Source of the DNA: Stentor coeruleus
Lineage: Eukaryota > Ciliophora > Heterotrichea > Heterotrichida > Stentoridae
Length of the DNA: 24,998 bases
Assembly (NCBI GenBank): GCA_001970955.1
Contig: MPUH01001062.1
Span: 1 to 24,998 of the forward strand
Direction: 5' to 3'
Shown here: one piece after another, positions 1 through 7,767 of the stretch
Layout of the letters: every line of letters begins with the position of its first letter
Numbering within the stretch: the stretch's first letter is position 1
Translations under genes and position numbers: made by a program
The notes under the pieces: model-generated
Told to the model about the DNA's origin: nothing
The model's database searches: none
What the model saw: only the letters and a program-made list of their open reading frames with translations

Positions 1-979
1 TAATTATGTGCTGAGTATAGTCATTTTTATTAGTATTTTTGAAAAATGAGGATTTTTATATGTTGGGTAAGATGCTAGGATGAAGTTGTTGTATGAAGAG
101 AAGATTTTTGATTGAGATATAAAGGGAGAAGGATTTAAGTTGATCTTTTTTCCTGGGGGAATTAGGGAAATAAGAATTTTGGAAGCAATTTTTTAGTTTT
201 CCTTAAATAAAATATATTTAAAGAAAATATTATATTGAAAGGTATATAAAATGTTTTTAAGTAAATTAATGAGAACTATCAAATTTAGTATGAATAAGAT
301 TTTGTAATAAATATTCACGGGTATTTGATTTTACATCTGAAATTCTAAACTTTTCGCTTTAATGAAGCAACGAAAATTCAGTATATTTTTACTAATTAAT
401 TTGTATCATTGCACATTTAAATATATCACTTGTATAAAGTAATTTTAGTTAGATATCATAAAATAAGTTATTTTTTGCGATTTAATTTAGAATCTTCATG
501 CGCTACAGACTAAATTCTTATAATTTTTTTATATCCCTATTTGGACCTATATGCAATTACTTTCTCCAGTTTATTTTATTAATATCTTAATATAAAACCT
601 TTATCTTCAAATGTTTTGTTTCCCGCCAAAACTAACTTATTTTATTTATAAATTCATATATCATAAAGTTTATAAATTGCTTTCTTAAATCTAACCAGCT
701 TATTAAATCCTAATAACTATTCTTACACTTTACATTTTACTTATTCTAAAAATAAAAGCATAAAATCTTAAAAACATCAAAAATCCTCAAACATGCACAT
801 AAAATTATATTCAAAATCCTAAAATATTTTTCTCAGAAACCCCCAAACATCATTCAAAAAAAAAGGCACAATTTTCCTAAAATTAATTCAAAATTTTTTA
901 TATTCTATGATAAAACTCATAATTTAATTTATATATTATTTAAACTATATTTACTATATAATATATATATAACAAGTAA
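1..979. other. Intergenic region, no gene seen
   Basis: No ORF with recognisable content was found on either strand. Roughly 1-200 is G-rich and C-poor on the + strand. Roughly 600-979 is C-rich and G-poor and leads into the start of the C2 protein at 980. Elsewhere in the window, G-rich + strand sequence lies just upstream of minus-strand genes, so the left part may be the 5' flank of a minus-strand gene lying outside the window. No tRNA, repeat or other element was recognised. Low-complexity AT runs occur near 950-972. Confidence 0.5.
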
Positions 980-1714
980 ATGTTGTCCCATATAATCACA
1001 GAGTCCAATAATGGTTTGCTCTTCACAGTTCGGCTTTTCAATTTGATATTTTCTTCTAGTACAAATAAGGTCATCCCATACATTGAAGTCACTTTTGGGA
1101 ACACATCCTGGACTACAACTAAAAACCAAGAAGCCTGTGGTAAAGTTTATTGGGGTAATTCTCACACATTTGAAGCTAATGAAATTCAACATTTGACATT
1201 TAGGGTTTTTTTTAAAAGTGGATTTTTTAGGGAAACAGATATTGGCAGCTGTGTAGTAAAGGCAGAAACTTTTGTGAGTAGAAAAGGAACTTTAATGTCA
1301 GAAATAGTGCCAAATAACGGTTCACGAATACTCATAACATGGGGCTTCATCATGGAAGACCGGCAATATGAGTCCGAAGAATGCCTACGCCTAATAAACG
1401 AAGTCGAAGCTGAACGGGAAGAAATCAAATACTTCAAATCCAAACTCAAACAAAAACTCCAGCAAATAAAAGAAAAAAGTAAACTCTGCAAAGAAGCTCT
1501 TAAAAACATCCTCCTCAATATCGAGCCTTTTCTCGAAATCCCTAGCAACAAAGACAAACAACTAAATTCCCGAATCCAAATCTCAGCTGAAAGGCAAAAA
1601 ATCAACAAAAAAGCAAGTGAGCTTCTTTACTTAAAAGTCTACATCGAAAAAGAACTTCAAAAAACCCTTGCTCACAATAATTTAGACTATTCCCGATCCT
1701 TGAAAGTTTTGTAA
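980..1714 (+). CDS. C2-domain-like protein with C-terminal coiled coil
   Basis: This is a 244-residue intronless ORF ending in TAA. Residues about 11-122 look like a C2 beta-sandwich: a hydrophobic opening strand (LLFTVRLFNLIF), a PYIEVTFGN strand with a following Thr run (TSWTTTKNQ), a WGNSHTFEAN element like the usual 'P.WNE.F.F', then LTFRVFF and the strand containing DIGSCVV. The Asp clusters that bind Ca2+ in classical C2 domains are largely missing, so Ca2+ binding is doubtful; protein or lipid binding is an alternative. Residues about 130-230 are charged heptad-like helix (EVEAEREEIKYFKSKLKQKL), which suggests dimerisation or a cytoskeletal adaptor. The first ATG follows a long AT-rich, C-skewed 5' flank. 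The gene converges on the minus-strand gene at 1735, with only 20 bp between stop codons. The exact family was not recognised. Confidence 0.7.
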   Translation: MLSHIITESNNGLLFTVRLFNLIFSSSTNKVIPYIEVTFGNTSWTTTKNQEACGKVYWGNSHTFEANEIQHLTFRVFFKSGFFRETDIGSCVVKAETFVSRKGTLMSEIVPNNGSRILITWGFIMEDRQYESEECLRLINEVEAEREEIKYFKSKLKQKLQQIKEKSKLCKEALKNILLNIEPFLEIPSNKDKQLNSRIQISAERQKINKKASELLYLKVYIEKELQKTLAHNNLDYSRSLKVL

Positions 1715-1734
1715 GAAAATAATTAATAGTAATT

Positions 1735-2181
1735 TTAGGCTTTATCTTCATCTGAATCATATGAAAAGTTCGTGACATCTGTTTTCTTCTTTAAAAGTTC
1801 ACGAAAAAATACGTAATTCCCAGCAAGAGCTAGACTAAAGCCAACATTTATACTTTCACTATTAAGATTGAAGTCTAATTGAAAATTCATAGCTTCATAA
1901 ATTTCTGGGTTTAGAATAGTATCACCTTTGCTTTCTTGAAGCTCTGTGACTAGAGAATCAAGTTTCATTATGCTTGAGTTAATGACTTGTTGAAATTTAG
2001 CTGTTTCTTCGGCTATTGTTGAGACAATGTCTTCTTTTATCATGTAAACACGATTTTGCATAATGTTCTTGTAGAGCATTACTTTGTCGTGCATTAAATC
2101 GAGAACACTTGTTAGAATAATTCTTCTAATTTCATCGTTTTCACAGATACAGGGATTTGATTCGCAATCAGAACATTCCAT
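1735..2181 (-). CDS. Hypothetical protein with N-terminal Cys motif
   Basis: This 148-residue ORF (TAA stop) belongs to no family I recognise. It opens with a compact cysteine cluster, CSDCESNPCIC (residues 3-13), which could bind a metal. About 90 residues of predicted alpha-helix with acidic, basic and amide residues follow, and the C-terminus is acidic (YDSDEDKA). There is no signal peptide or membrane segment. The sense strand uses ordinary codons, and the upstream flank shows the same C-over-G skew on the coding strand as other genes here, which supports a real gene. It is tail to tail with the C2 gene. Confidence 0.6.
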   Translation of the reverse strand: MECSDCESNPCICENDEIRRIILTSVLDLMHDKVMLYKNIMQNRVYMIKEDIVSTIAEETAKFQQVINSSIMKLDSLVTELQESKGDTILNPEIYEAMNFQLDFNLNSESINVGFSLALAGNYVFFRELLKKKTDVTNFSYDSDEDKA

Positions 2182-2570
2182 TGTTATAATTATTATAGAT
2201 AAAGTTTAAAGGATAATTTTAAGGGTTGAGGGATATTAGGATTTGGATTATGAGTTTGTTTTTTTGAGGGAGATTTGGTTTTAAGGTGGATTTAGGTTTT
2301 TGAGTTTTTAATTTTGGATAGGATGATTTTAAAAGATAAGATGTATTGGTAGGTTTTTTTTTTATTTTAAATTATAGGAACTAGATTATGGTAGAATGTG
2401 TATTTTTTTATGGGTTATATAAAAGATAAGAATTTCAGTAAGATATGTAAAGTGTTTGTGACTGATATACTATTTAAGTTTAGTATTTATATAATAATCT
2501 AATCATAAAATATTGCATCTATATGTTTTATGATTATTATATCATAAATAATCCTTACATTTCTTATTAA
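2182..2570. other. Intergenic 5' flank of the 1735-2181 gene
   Basis: No gene was found. From 2182 to about 2480 the + strand is rich in G and T and poor in C, meaning C/A-rich on the coding strand of the minus gene. An 11-bp perfect inverted repeat lies at 2500-2510 and 2526-2536. Confidence 0.45.
2500..2536. repeat. 11-bp perfect inverted repeat (stem-loop)
   Basis: TAATCATAAAA at 2500-2510 is matched by its reverse complement TTTTATGATTA at 2526-2536, with a 15-nt loop. It could form a hairpin in DNA or RNA. It lies between the 5' flank of the minus gene and the tRNA duplication. No function is claimed, and in AT-rich DNA such palindromes can arise by chance. Confidence 0.5.
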
Positions 2571-2830
2571 AAATCTTTATCTAAGCAATCTAAATATTCA
2601 ACTCCAGTTCCTCATCGTTTAAAACAAATCTTTAGCATCATTTTATCTACAAAAAAACTAAAAAATATTCATATTTAAATCTCACCTGACAATGATTATA
2701 CTGTCTTCACTTTTCATAAATAATCCTTTAATTTCTAATATAAAATCCTTTACAAAGATTATTCTTTAAATGATTTGCATAATAAAATAGCATCCTATTC
2801 TTATTCATATAAAATTATCAAAAATAAAAA

Positions 2831-2903
2831 CAGCCACGATGGGATTTGAACCCACAACCCCCAGATTAGAAGTCTGGTGCGCTATCCGTTGCGCCACGAG
2901 GCT
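2831..2903 (-). tRNA. tRNA-Arg (anticodon TCT), copy 1
   Basis: The 73-nt sequence folds as a cloverleaf on the minus strand. It has a 7-bp acceptor, a D stem GCGC/GCGC with loop AACGGATA, an anticodon stem CCAGA/TCTGG with loop CTTCTAA (anticodon TCT, reading AGA), a 5-nt variable loop, a T stem GTGGG/CCCAT with loop TTCAAAT, and discriminator G. There is no intron and no encoded CCA. The acceptor has one U-U mismatch (position 5 with 68), shared by both copies. A T5 run on the minus strand just past the 3' end (2826-2830) is a plausible Pol III terminator. The A box (TGGCGCAACGG) and B box (GGTTCAAATCC) are present. Confidence 0.96.
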
Positions 2904-2944
2904 CTTGTATATGCTAATCAGATAACCACAGCTTAAAAACTATT

Positions 2945-2945
2945 N
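2945..2945. other. Single-N assembly gap flanked by identical 32-bp ends
   Basis: The 32 bp before the N (2913-2944) are repeated exactly after it (2946-2977). This is the pattern expected when two contigs whose ends overlap were joined with a token N instead of being merged. The true sequence probably has one copy. Confidence 0.85.
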
Positions 2946-3020
2946 GCTAATCAGATAACCACAGCTTAAAAACTATTTACTAAAAGCCTGCAAAAATAAA
3001 CATAGAAATGATGTTAAATT

Positions 3021-3414
3021 TAATCTTTATCTAATATAATCTCAATCTAAATATTCAACTTTAAACCCTTATCTTTTCAAATAAACCTTTAAAAAAAATC
3101 TACAAAAACAACATAAAATTTTCATCTTACAATTTTATCTGATACTATAAAATTACCATCTTTGCTTTGTATAAAAATTTTCTCCTAAAAGAATTTTTTC
3201 ATATCCAATAAAAAATCCTCATAAGATTATTCTTTAAAGCAATATCATGAAAAAATAAGCCTAATATTCTTTATCATAAAAAAGAATTAAAAAAACAGCC
3301 ACGATGGGATTTGAACCCACAACCCCCAGATTAGAAGTCTGGTGCGCTATCCGTTGCGCCACGAGGCTCTTGTATATACAAATCATATAATCACAACATA
3401 AATATAATTTACCT
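3021..3414. repeat. Diverged tandem segmental duplication, copy B (tRNA-bearing)
   Basis: This is the second copy of the unit starting near 2571, with the same order of landmarks and the same tRNA. The flanks are recognisable but clearly diverged. See the copy A entry for the shared motifs. Confidence 0.65.
3296..3368 (-). tRNA. tRNA-Arg (anticodon TCT), copy 2
   Basis: This tRNA is identical over all 73 nt to the copy at 2831-2903, with the same cloverleaf, anticodon TCT, A and B boxes and acceptor U-U mismatch. A T5 run on the minus strand follows its 3' end (3291-3295) as a likely Pol III terminator. The two genes lie in the same orientation, 465 bp apart. Confidence 0.96.
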
Positions 3415-3546
3415 AAGCGCAAATACAATAAGTATATTTCTAATATTTCTAATAAAATATTATGATAATACCTTTAATTTCTTATAACATAAAATATTAT
3501 CATAGATTAAATGCATAAATATTCCTTAATATCCTATTAAACTAAA

Positions 3547-4362
3547 TTAATGATTGTATGACTCTGCTAAGGATTCCAGGGTTTTTTTAATTTCTGCATC
3601 AGTGAAATTAGCAGCAGCTTGACGAAGAAGTTCAGCATTATTATAAGATTCAGGTTCAGGATCAGGTATATATTCCAAATGGTTAAAAGGTGAAGTCACA
3701 ACATCTCTATACCTAACAATTTTTCTATCCTTAAGTTCATTAACTAAAGCTTGAATAATCTCTTTATTTTGTACCTTAAACATACTAAGCCCCCATAAAG
3801 TTTCAGAAATCCCTTGAGAATGCATATGTTTAGCTTTAGCTTTAATAAGTGGGACAAATATTTCCCCAATTTCCACTGTAAAATCCAAACCAAGTTTTCC
3901 TGCAGCAAAAATTGTATTAGAAGCTACACCAATAGGAAGTTGTCCAATTGTAGTAATCTTTAATAATTTCTTTAAATACTCAGAACTTAAAGAAACAAAG
4001 CCTTCTTTTTCTTTAAGTTGCTTTTTAGAAAAGTTCCCATTACGATATTCTTTATTGATAAGTAGATTAGTAAGTCTAATTGGCAGAATTTTTTGGTCAA
4101 TATTTTTGATTTCTTCTTCAACTTCAGCTGATTTTTCTTTAAGTTTAGATAGATTTTCTTTAGAAATCTGATAGAGTAAGTCTGATATTTCTAGTGGGGT
4201 TATGGCAATTGCGTCAATACTCCCGGAGAAGCGCATCATTCGTTGTGTATGCGCTGTTAATGGATAGAGTTGGTAATGGAAACTTGTTGAATCCATCATT
4301 GGTCCATTTCTCACAATTTCGGCACGTAATTGATAGAAAAGTCCACTGAAACCTTTCAGCAT
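3547..4362 (-). CDS. Possible mitochondrial FASTK/OPR-like helical repeat protein
   Basis: This is a 271-residue intronless ORF (TAA stop). The N-terminus (MLKGFSGLFYQLRAEIVRNG) is basic and hydrophobic with no acidic residue before E15, compatible with a mitochondrial presequence. Two segments resemble the helical repeats of FAST-kinase-like and octotricopeptide RNA-binding proteins, whose hallmark is a '.TLWALA.L' helix: residues about 147-158 (ASNTIFAAGKLG) and about 184-207 (containing ISETLWGLSMF followed by IIQALVNEL). Residues 60-95 are strongly charged helix. If the resemblance is real, the protein probably binds organellar RNA or is a mitoribosome component. The call rests on short motifs only. 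It could instead be an unrelated alpha-helical protein. Confidence 0.55.
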   Translation of the reverse strand: MLKGFSGLFYQLRAEIVRNGPMMDSTSFHYQLYPLTAHTQRMMRFSGSIDAIAITPLEISDLLYQISKENLSKLKEKSAEVEEEIKNIDQKILPIRLTNLLINKEYRNGNFSKKQLKEKEGFVSLSSEYLKKLLKITTIGQLPIGVASNTIFAAGKLGLDFTVEIGEIFVPLIKAKAKHMHSQGISETLWGLSMFKVQNKEIIQALVNELKDRKIVRYRDVVTSPFNHLEYIPDPEPESYNNAELLRQAAANFTDAEIKKTLESLAESYNH

Positions 4363-4789
4363 ATTTATTATTTTGATATTGGTTTGTTAGATAAATATAT
4401 AGGATAAAATATAAGAATTTGATTATGAGTGATAATATAAAGAAAGAAGAATATTAAAAAGAGATGAAGAAATTATGATGTGTTGAAATGATTTGTGTAG
4501 AAATTAATGATATGAAGGGATTCGTTGAAATTATTAAGAGTCTTGGATAATTATTTTGAAATTTTGTATAAAGTTAGTAGTTTCAGTGGCATTTTTTGAA
4601 TTTCAGGCATTTTATAAATTATGGATAGCCTTGCTAAGAGAGAATAGCTTATATCTTCACATCCAGATAACATTAGAGATTATTAGTTTTATAATAAGAT
4701 TTTATTGATAAGTATTTAATTTTTATAAGTGGAATAAGAATTTGATAGGAAATAAATAAGTAGTCAGAGATCACTATACATTTTTAAAT
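4363..4789. other. Intergenic region, no gene seen
   Basis: This is the 5' flank of the minus-strand gene ending at 4362. From 4363 to about 4560 the + strand is rich in A, G and T and nearly free of C. No ORF or recognisable element was found. The right end runs into the decayed kinase. Confidence 0.45.
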
Positions 4790-5999
4790 CAAACCCTTAG
4801 TAAAGATTCATATGGCTTTGTAAAAGTAGCTACACGTATACCAGATGATGTATGAAGAACAATTAACTAATAATAATATTTTCATCTTAACACCTTCTAT
4901 AAATCTTATAAATCCACATCTCTTTTTTCTATAAAAATAATAATTTCCTTCAAATCATCAAAAGTTAATATGATTTCTTCAAACTCTATGAAGTCTTTGA
5001 AGATCAACAATATATTTACTTGCCTATAGAAATCTGTGAAAGCGGTGAACTGTTCGATAAAATTATTGAAATAGTTAGATTTTCTGAGTAGTTAGCCTTT
5101 CAATTATTCCTAACCAGAAATCCTAACTTGGCCATACACAGAAAAGTGATATTTAGAGTTATGGGGTTATCCTTTTATGATGCTTTCTGGATATTCACCA
5201 TTTGATGGGGATATCGATAATAATTATTAGATCCAGTAAAAAATAGTCCTTTAGCCTTTTCTGAACAAAGTATGGGAGACTATATCTAATAAAGCTAAAG
5301 ATTTAGTAAGTCATTGTCTAGATAAAAACCGAGAAACTAGATTTTCAGCTGAAAAAATAATAAAATCATCCTTTGGTTAATGATAATATAAACTCATCAA
5401 CAGCACCTGTGATTATTAATGCTATACAGTTAAGAACTCATCAAAAAATTGTTAAATTTAGAAGAATTATGCTGAATTAATAGGTGACTCAATACTCATC
5501 TGAAGAAAATTCTGAGTTAATGAATTTTTTTATCAAGTTAGATAATAATAGAGATAGGACTTTGAGTCTTAATGAAATACAAGCCGCTTTAAATTTGTCT
5601 GATATTCAAAACCTTACCTTGAAGAGTTGATTAAGTGTATTGACTATGATGATTCTTGGAATATAAATTTAACTTGATTAGGTTTTATATTAAAAACCTT
5701 ACCTTGAAGAGTTGATTAAGTGTATTGACTATGATAGTTCTTGGAATATAAATTTAACTGAGGTTTATATGAGCCATGAGAAATTATGGAATGCTTTTAA
5801 GAGATTTAATATTAATGATAGAGGAAGAATTACATCAGAAGAACTTAAGGATGTGTTGGATCAGGAGTATTTGGTTAAATACCAGAATTATGTTGCTAAG
5901 ATGATTAAGGAGGCTGATTTAAATGGAGATGGTACATTGGACTTTGATAAGTTCGTTAAGATGATGAATAATGTCTCAAAAAACGAGTTTTCCATATGA
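4790..5999 (+). pseudogene. Decayed calcium-dependent protein kinase (CDPK)
   Basis: Pieces of a CDPK appear in the right order but in shifting frames with stops. A glycine-loop relic (DSYGFVKVATR, ~4803-4835) is soon followed by TGA. A hinge-region segment resembling KLYEVFEDQQYIYL...EICESGELFDKII spans ~4984-5070. Then come RFSE and an immediate TAG (~5082-5098), SDI*SYGVIL where the family has CDIWS.GVIL (~5146-5175), and a frame-shifted MMLSGYSPFDG (~5178-5211). A C-lobe end (SNKAKDLVSHCLDKN...ETRFSAEKI) lies at ~5287-5360. Catalytic HRDLKPEN, DFG and APE motifs are absent; about 250 bp that should lie between RFSE and CDIW is gone. EF-hand remnants follow, including a duplicated EF2. The last open stretch (5712-5999) holds EF3 and EF4; EF4 loop DLNGDGTLDFDK has Lys at position 12 where Glu is usual. 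Confidence 0.85.
5608..5759 (+). repeat. 67-bp tandem duplication inside the kinase pseudogene
   Basis: Sequence 5608-5674 is repeated at 5693-5759 (offset 85) with two adjacent-base differences (GATGATTC versus GATAGTTC). Each copy encodes EF-hand 2 text (LEELIKCIDYD). The first copy then hits a TGA; the second continues into the EF3/EF4 reading frame. Because the copies differ, this looks like a real duplication rather than an assembly join. Confidence 0.9.
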
Positions 6000-6274
6000 A
6001 ATTTATTCACAAACATAATTCGCCACTTAATTTTCATATATTAAAACAACTTTCCAGTTTTTTCCTATAAAAAATCTCTTAAAAATACTAAATCTTAGCC
6101 TAAATCCTATAAACTCTTCAAAATTGCTTAAAAATTCATTTCTAATATTAAAACCTACACATCCTATCAATAAAAGCCTAACTTATTTAAAATTCTATAT
6201 CAAAACCCAACTCCCAAACTTCATATTTTACTAAAAAGTATTCAAGTTTATAATAAGATAGCGCCGAATATTAT

Positions 6275-7500
6275 ATGGTAGATGAGAAGAAAATAGAAAT
6301 AACTCCAGATTTTTTGGAAAAGCACAGGAGCAACACTCGTAAATACATGCATTTACTAACAAGTCCAAAAGAAAAAGCTCCAAACCTCCAAGAAACACTA
6401 AGCAGAATCGAATCTAAATTCGGGGTTTCTATCAAAAGATCAACCTCACAAGATTTACATATAGATTCAACTCGTACATCAACAGATGAAAACTCTTTAC
6501 AAGATTTCATCAAACAAATCAGAGCTAAATACTTAAAGCCTACAGATTCAATTGACCCAACCCCTACTCCTTTAATTGACTTATCAGTAGCTTCTTCTAT
6601 AAAATCTGATAATCCAAGCAACTCGATTATGAGGTTTGAACCTGTTTTACCTAAAGTTGAAATTTCTCAGAACCTTATTGATTTAGATATTCCCCCTGTG
6701 GTTCATAGACAAAGCAACTCTTTAGGAAATAAAACCCAAGATTTTCTAAGCTTGGATTTGATGGGGAATCGAAGTCCGAATAGTCCTAATGTAGAGAGGA
6801 AGTTTCAGGGAGGTGATAAAGAGGGGGATAAGAAAGGAAAATTTAAAGATTGGGAAAGAGAAATGGAAAAAGAAAAGGAAAGAGAAAGGGAAAAGGAAAA
6901 AGAAAGAGAAAGGATAAAAATAAAGTTAAAGAAAGACTAGTAAAAAGATATGATGAATTAAGAGAGAAATGGGACGATAAATCAATAAAGGTAAACCTTG
7001 ATAGAGAAGAAGGGAAGCACGATAACGATACAGCGCTTTTAATATCAGACTTAGCTTCTGAGCCTTCCCCAAAGCATGTTTCCCCTATCAACAAGCCACC
7101 TTTAGCTAGACCAGTTTTTGAAGATACCCTGCATGATACTCAGGATAAAGAGGAAAATAATAAGACATTTAATGAAAATTCTATGAGTATGTCCTTTCGT
7201 AGAGCACATGCAGAACATATTATTAATTCAGCTATTAGTGAGGTTATTAGTACAAGGTTGAAAATCCAAAAGACTAAAAGAAGATCTCCTCTTAGTGCAC
7301 CAAACAAAGTGTTTTCGTTTGAAAATTTTTTAAATTCAGGGAAAGTTAAATTTGCACCATTGAAAAAAGCGGTTAATATAGAAATGCTATTTAAGGAAGA
7401 TCTTGTACTACAAAAACTTATGCAGAGAAGAGGGGAAATTGTTGGAGAATTGGAAAGTTTGGAACAAGAGAGACAAAAAATGCTTGCTATGTTGAAGTAA
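6275..7500 (+). CDS. Charged-helix protein, interrupted by an apparent 1-nt frameshift
   Basis: Two overlapping + frames make best sense as one gene. The first runs 6275-6940, from MVDEKKIEITPDFLEKH to a stop after KIKLKKD. The second is open from 6847 to 7500 and ends RQKMLAMLK. The switch must fall within 6847-6940, a nearly pure A/G tract that reads as an alternating Lys/Glu/Arg helix in the first frame and Lys/Arg/Gly in the second. Adding one nt there (or removing two) would join them; 15- or 16-nt ciliate-type introns would not restore frame. The N-terminal half is Ser/Thr/Pro-rich and probably disordered. The C-terminal part has coiled coil (KVKERLVKRYDELREKWDD; ELESLEQERQ). No family was recognised; the layout resembles microtubule- or actin-associated proteins with single alpha-helices, which is only a suggestion. 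Confidence 0.65.
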
Positions 7501-7767
7501 TATAATAAAATTTAATATTGAAATATAGGAAGAAATAGATTAATAAAGGACACCTAATTGATTGTTATAATTTATTTATATAATACCACTCAAGAAGGTT
7601 AGATATAATTGATTTTAAAATGAATATCATATTTTTTAGAAAAATCCTCTGTAATTAGAAGTTTCCATTGATAAGAGTTTTAAAATTATCAGAAACTAAA
7701 GTAAAATAACATCAAATATATTATTATAACAAAAAAAAACTATTAAATCTAATTGCTAACTAAGTTT

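Larger units (their letters stand above)
2571..2985. repeat. Diverged tandem segmental duplication, copy A (tRNA-bearing)
   Basis: The sequence from the AATCTTTATCTAA motif near 2571 through the tRNA and its flank reappears at about 3021-3414. Shared landmarks outside the tRNA are CTAAATATTCAACT, AAGATTATTCTTTAAA and the CTTGTATA just upstream of the tRNA. The 73-bp tRNA is identical in both copies while the flanks differ by many substitutions and indels, so the duplication is old. Boundaries are approximate. Confidence 0.65.

Noticed and set aside
2913-2977. Real 32-bp direct repeat, for example a target-site duplication
   Set aside because: The copies are exact and meet at a single N, the signature of unmerged contig ends.
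2571-3414. CRISPR-like or mobile-element structure from the repeated tRNA block
   Set aside because: There are only two copies, each with a functional-looking tRNA and diverged flanks; no terminal repeats or transposase were seen.
6920-6935. 16-nt GT...AG intron explaining the 6275-7500 frame change
   Set aside because: GTTAAAGAAAGACTAG has intron-like ends and a ciliate-like size, but its removal leads to an in-frame TGA after five codons; the phase needed is a removal of 2 mod 3.
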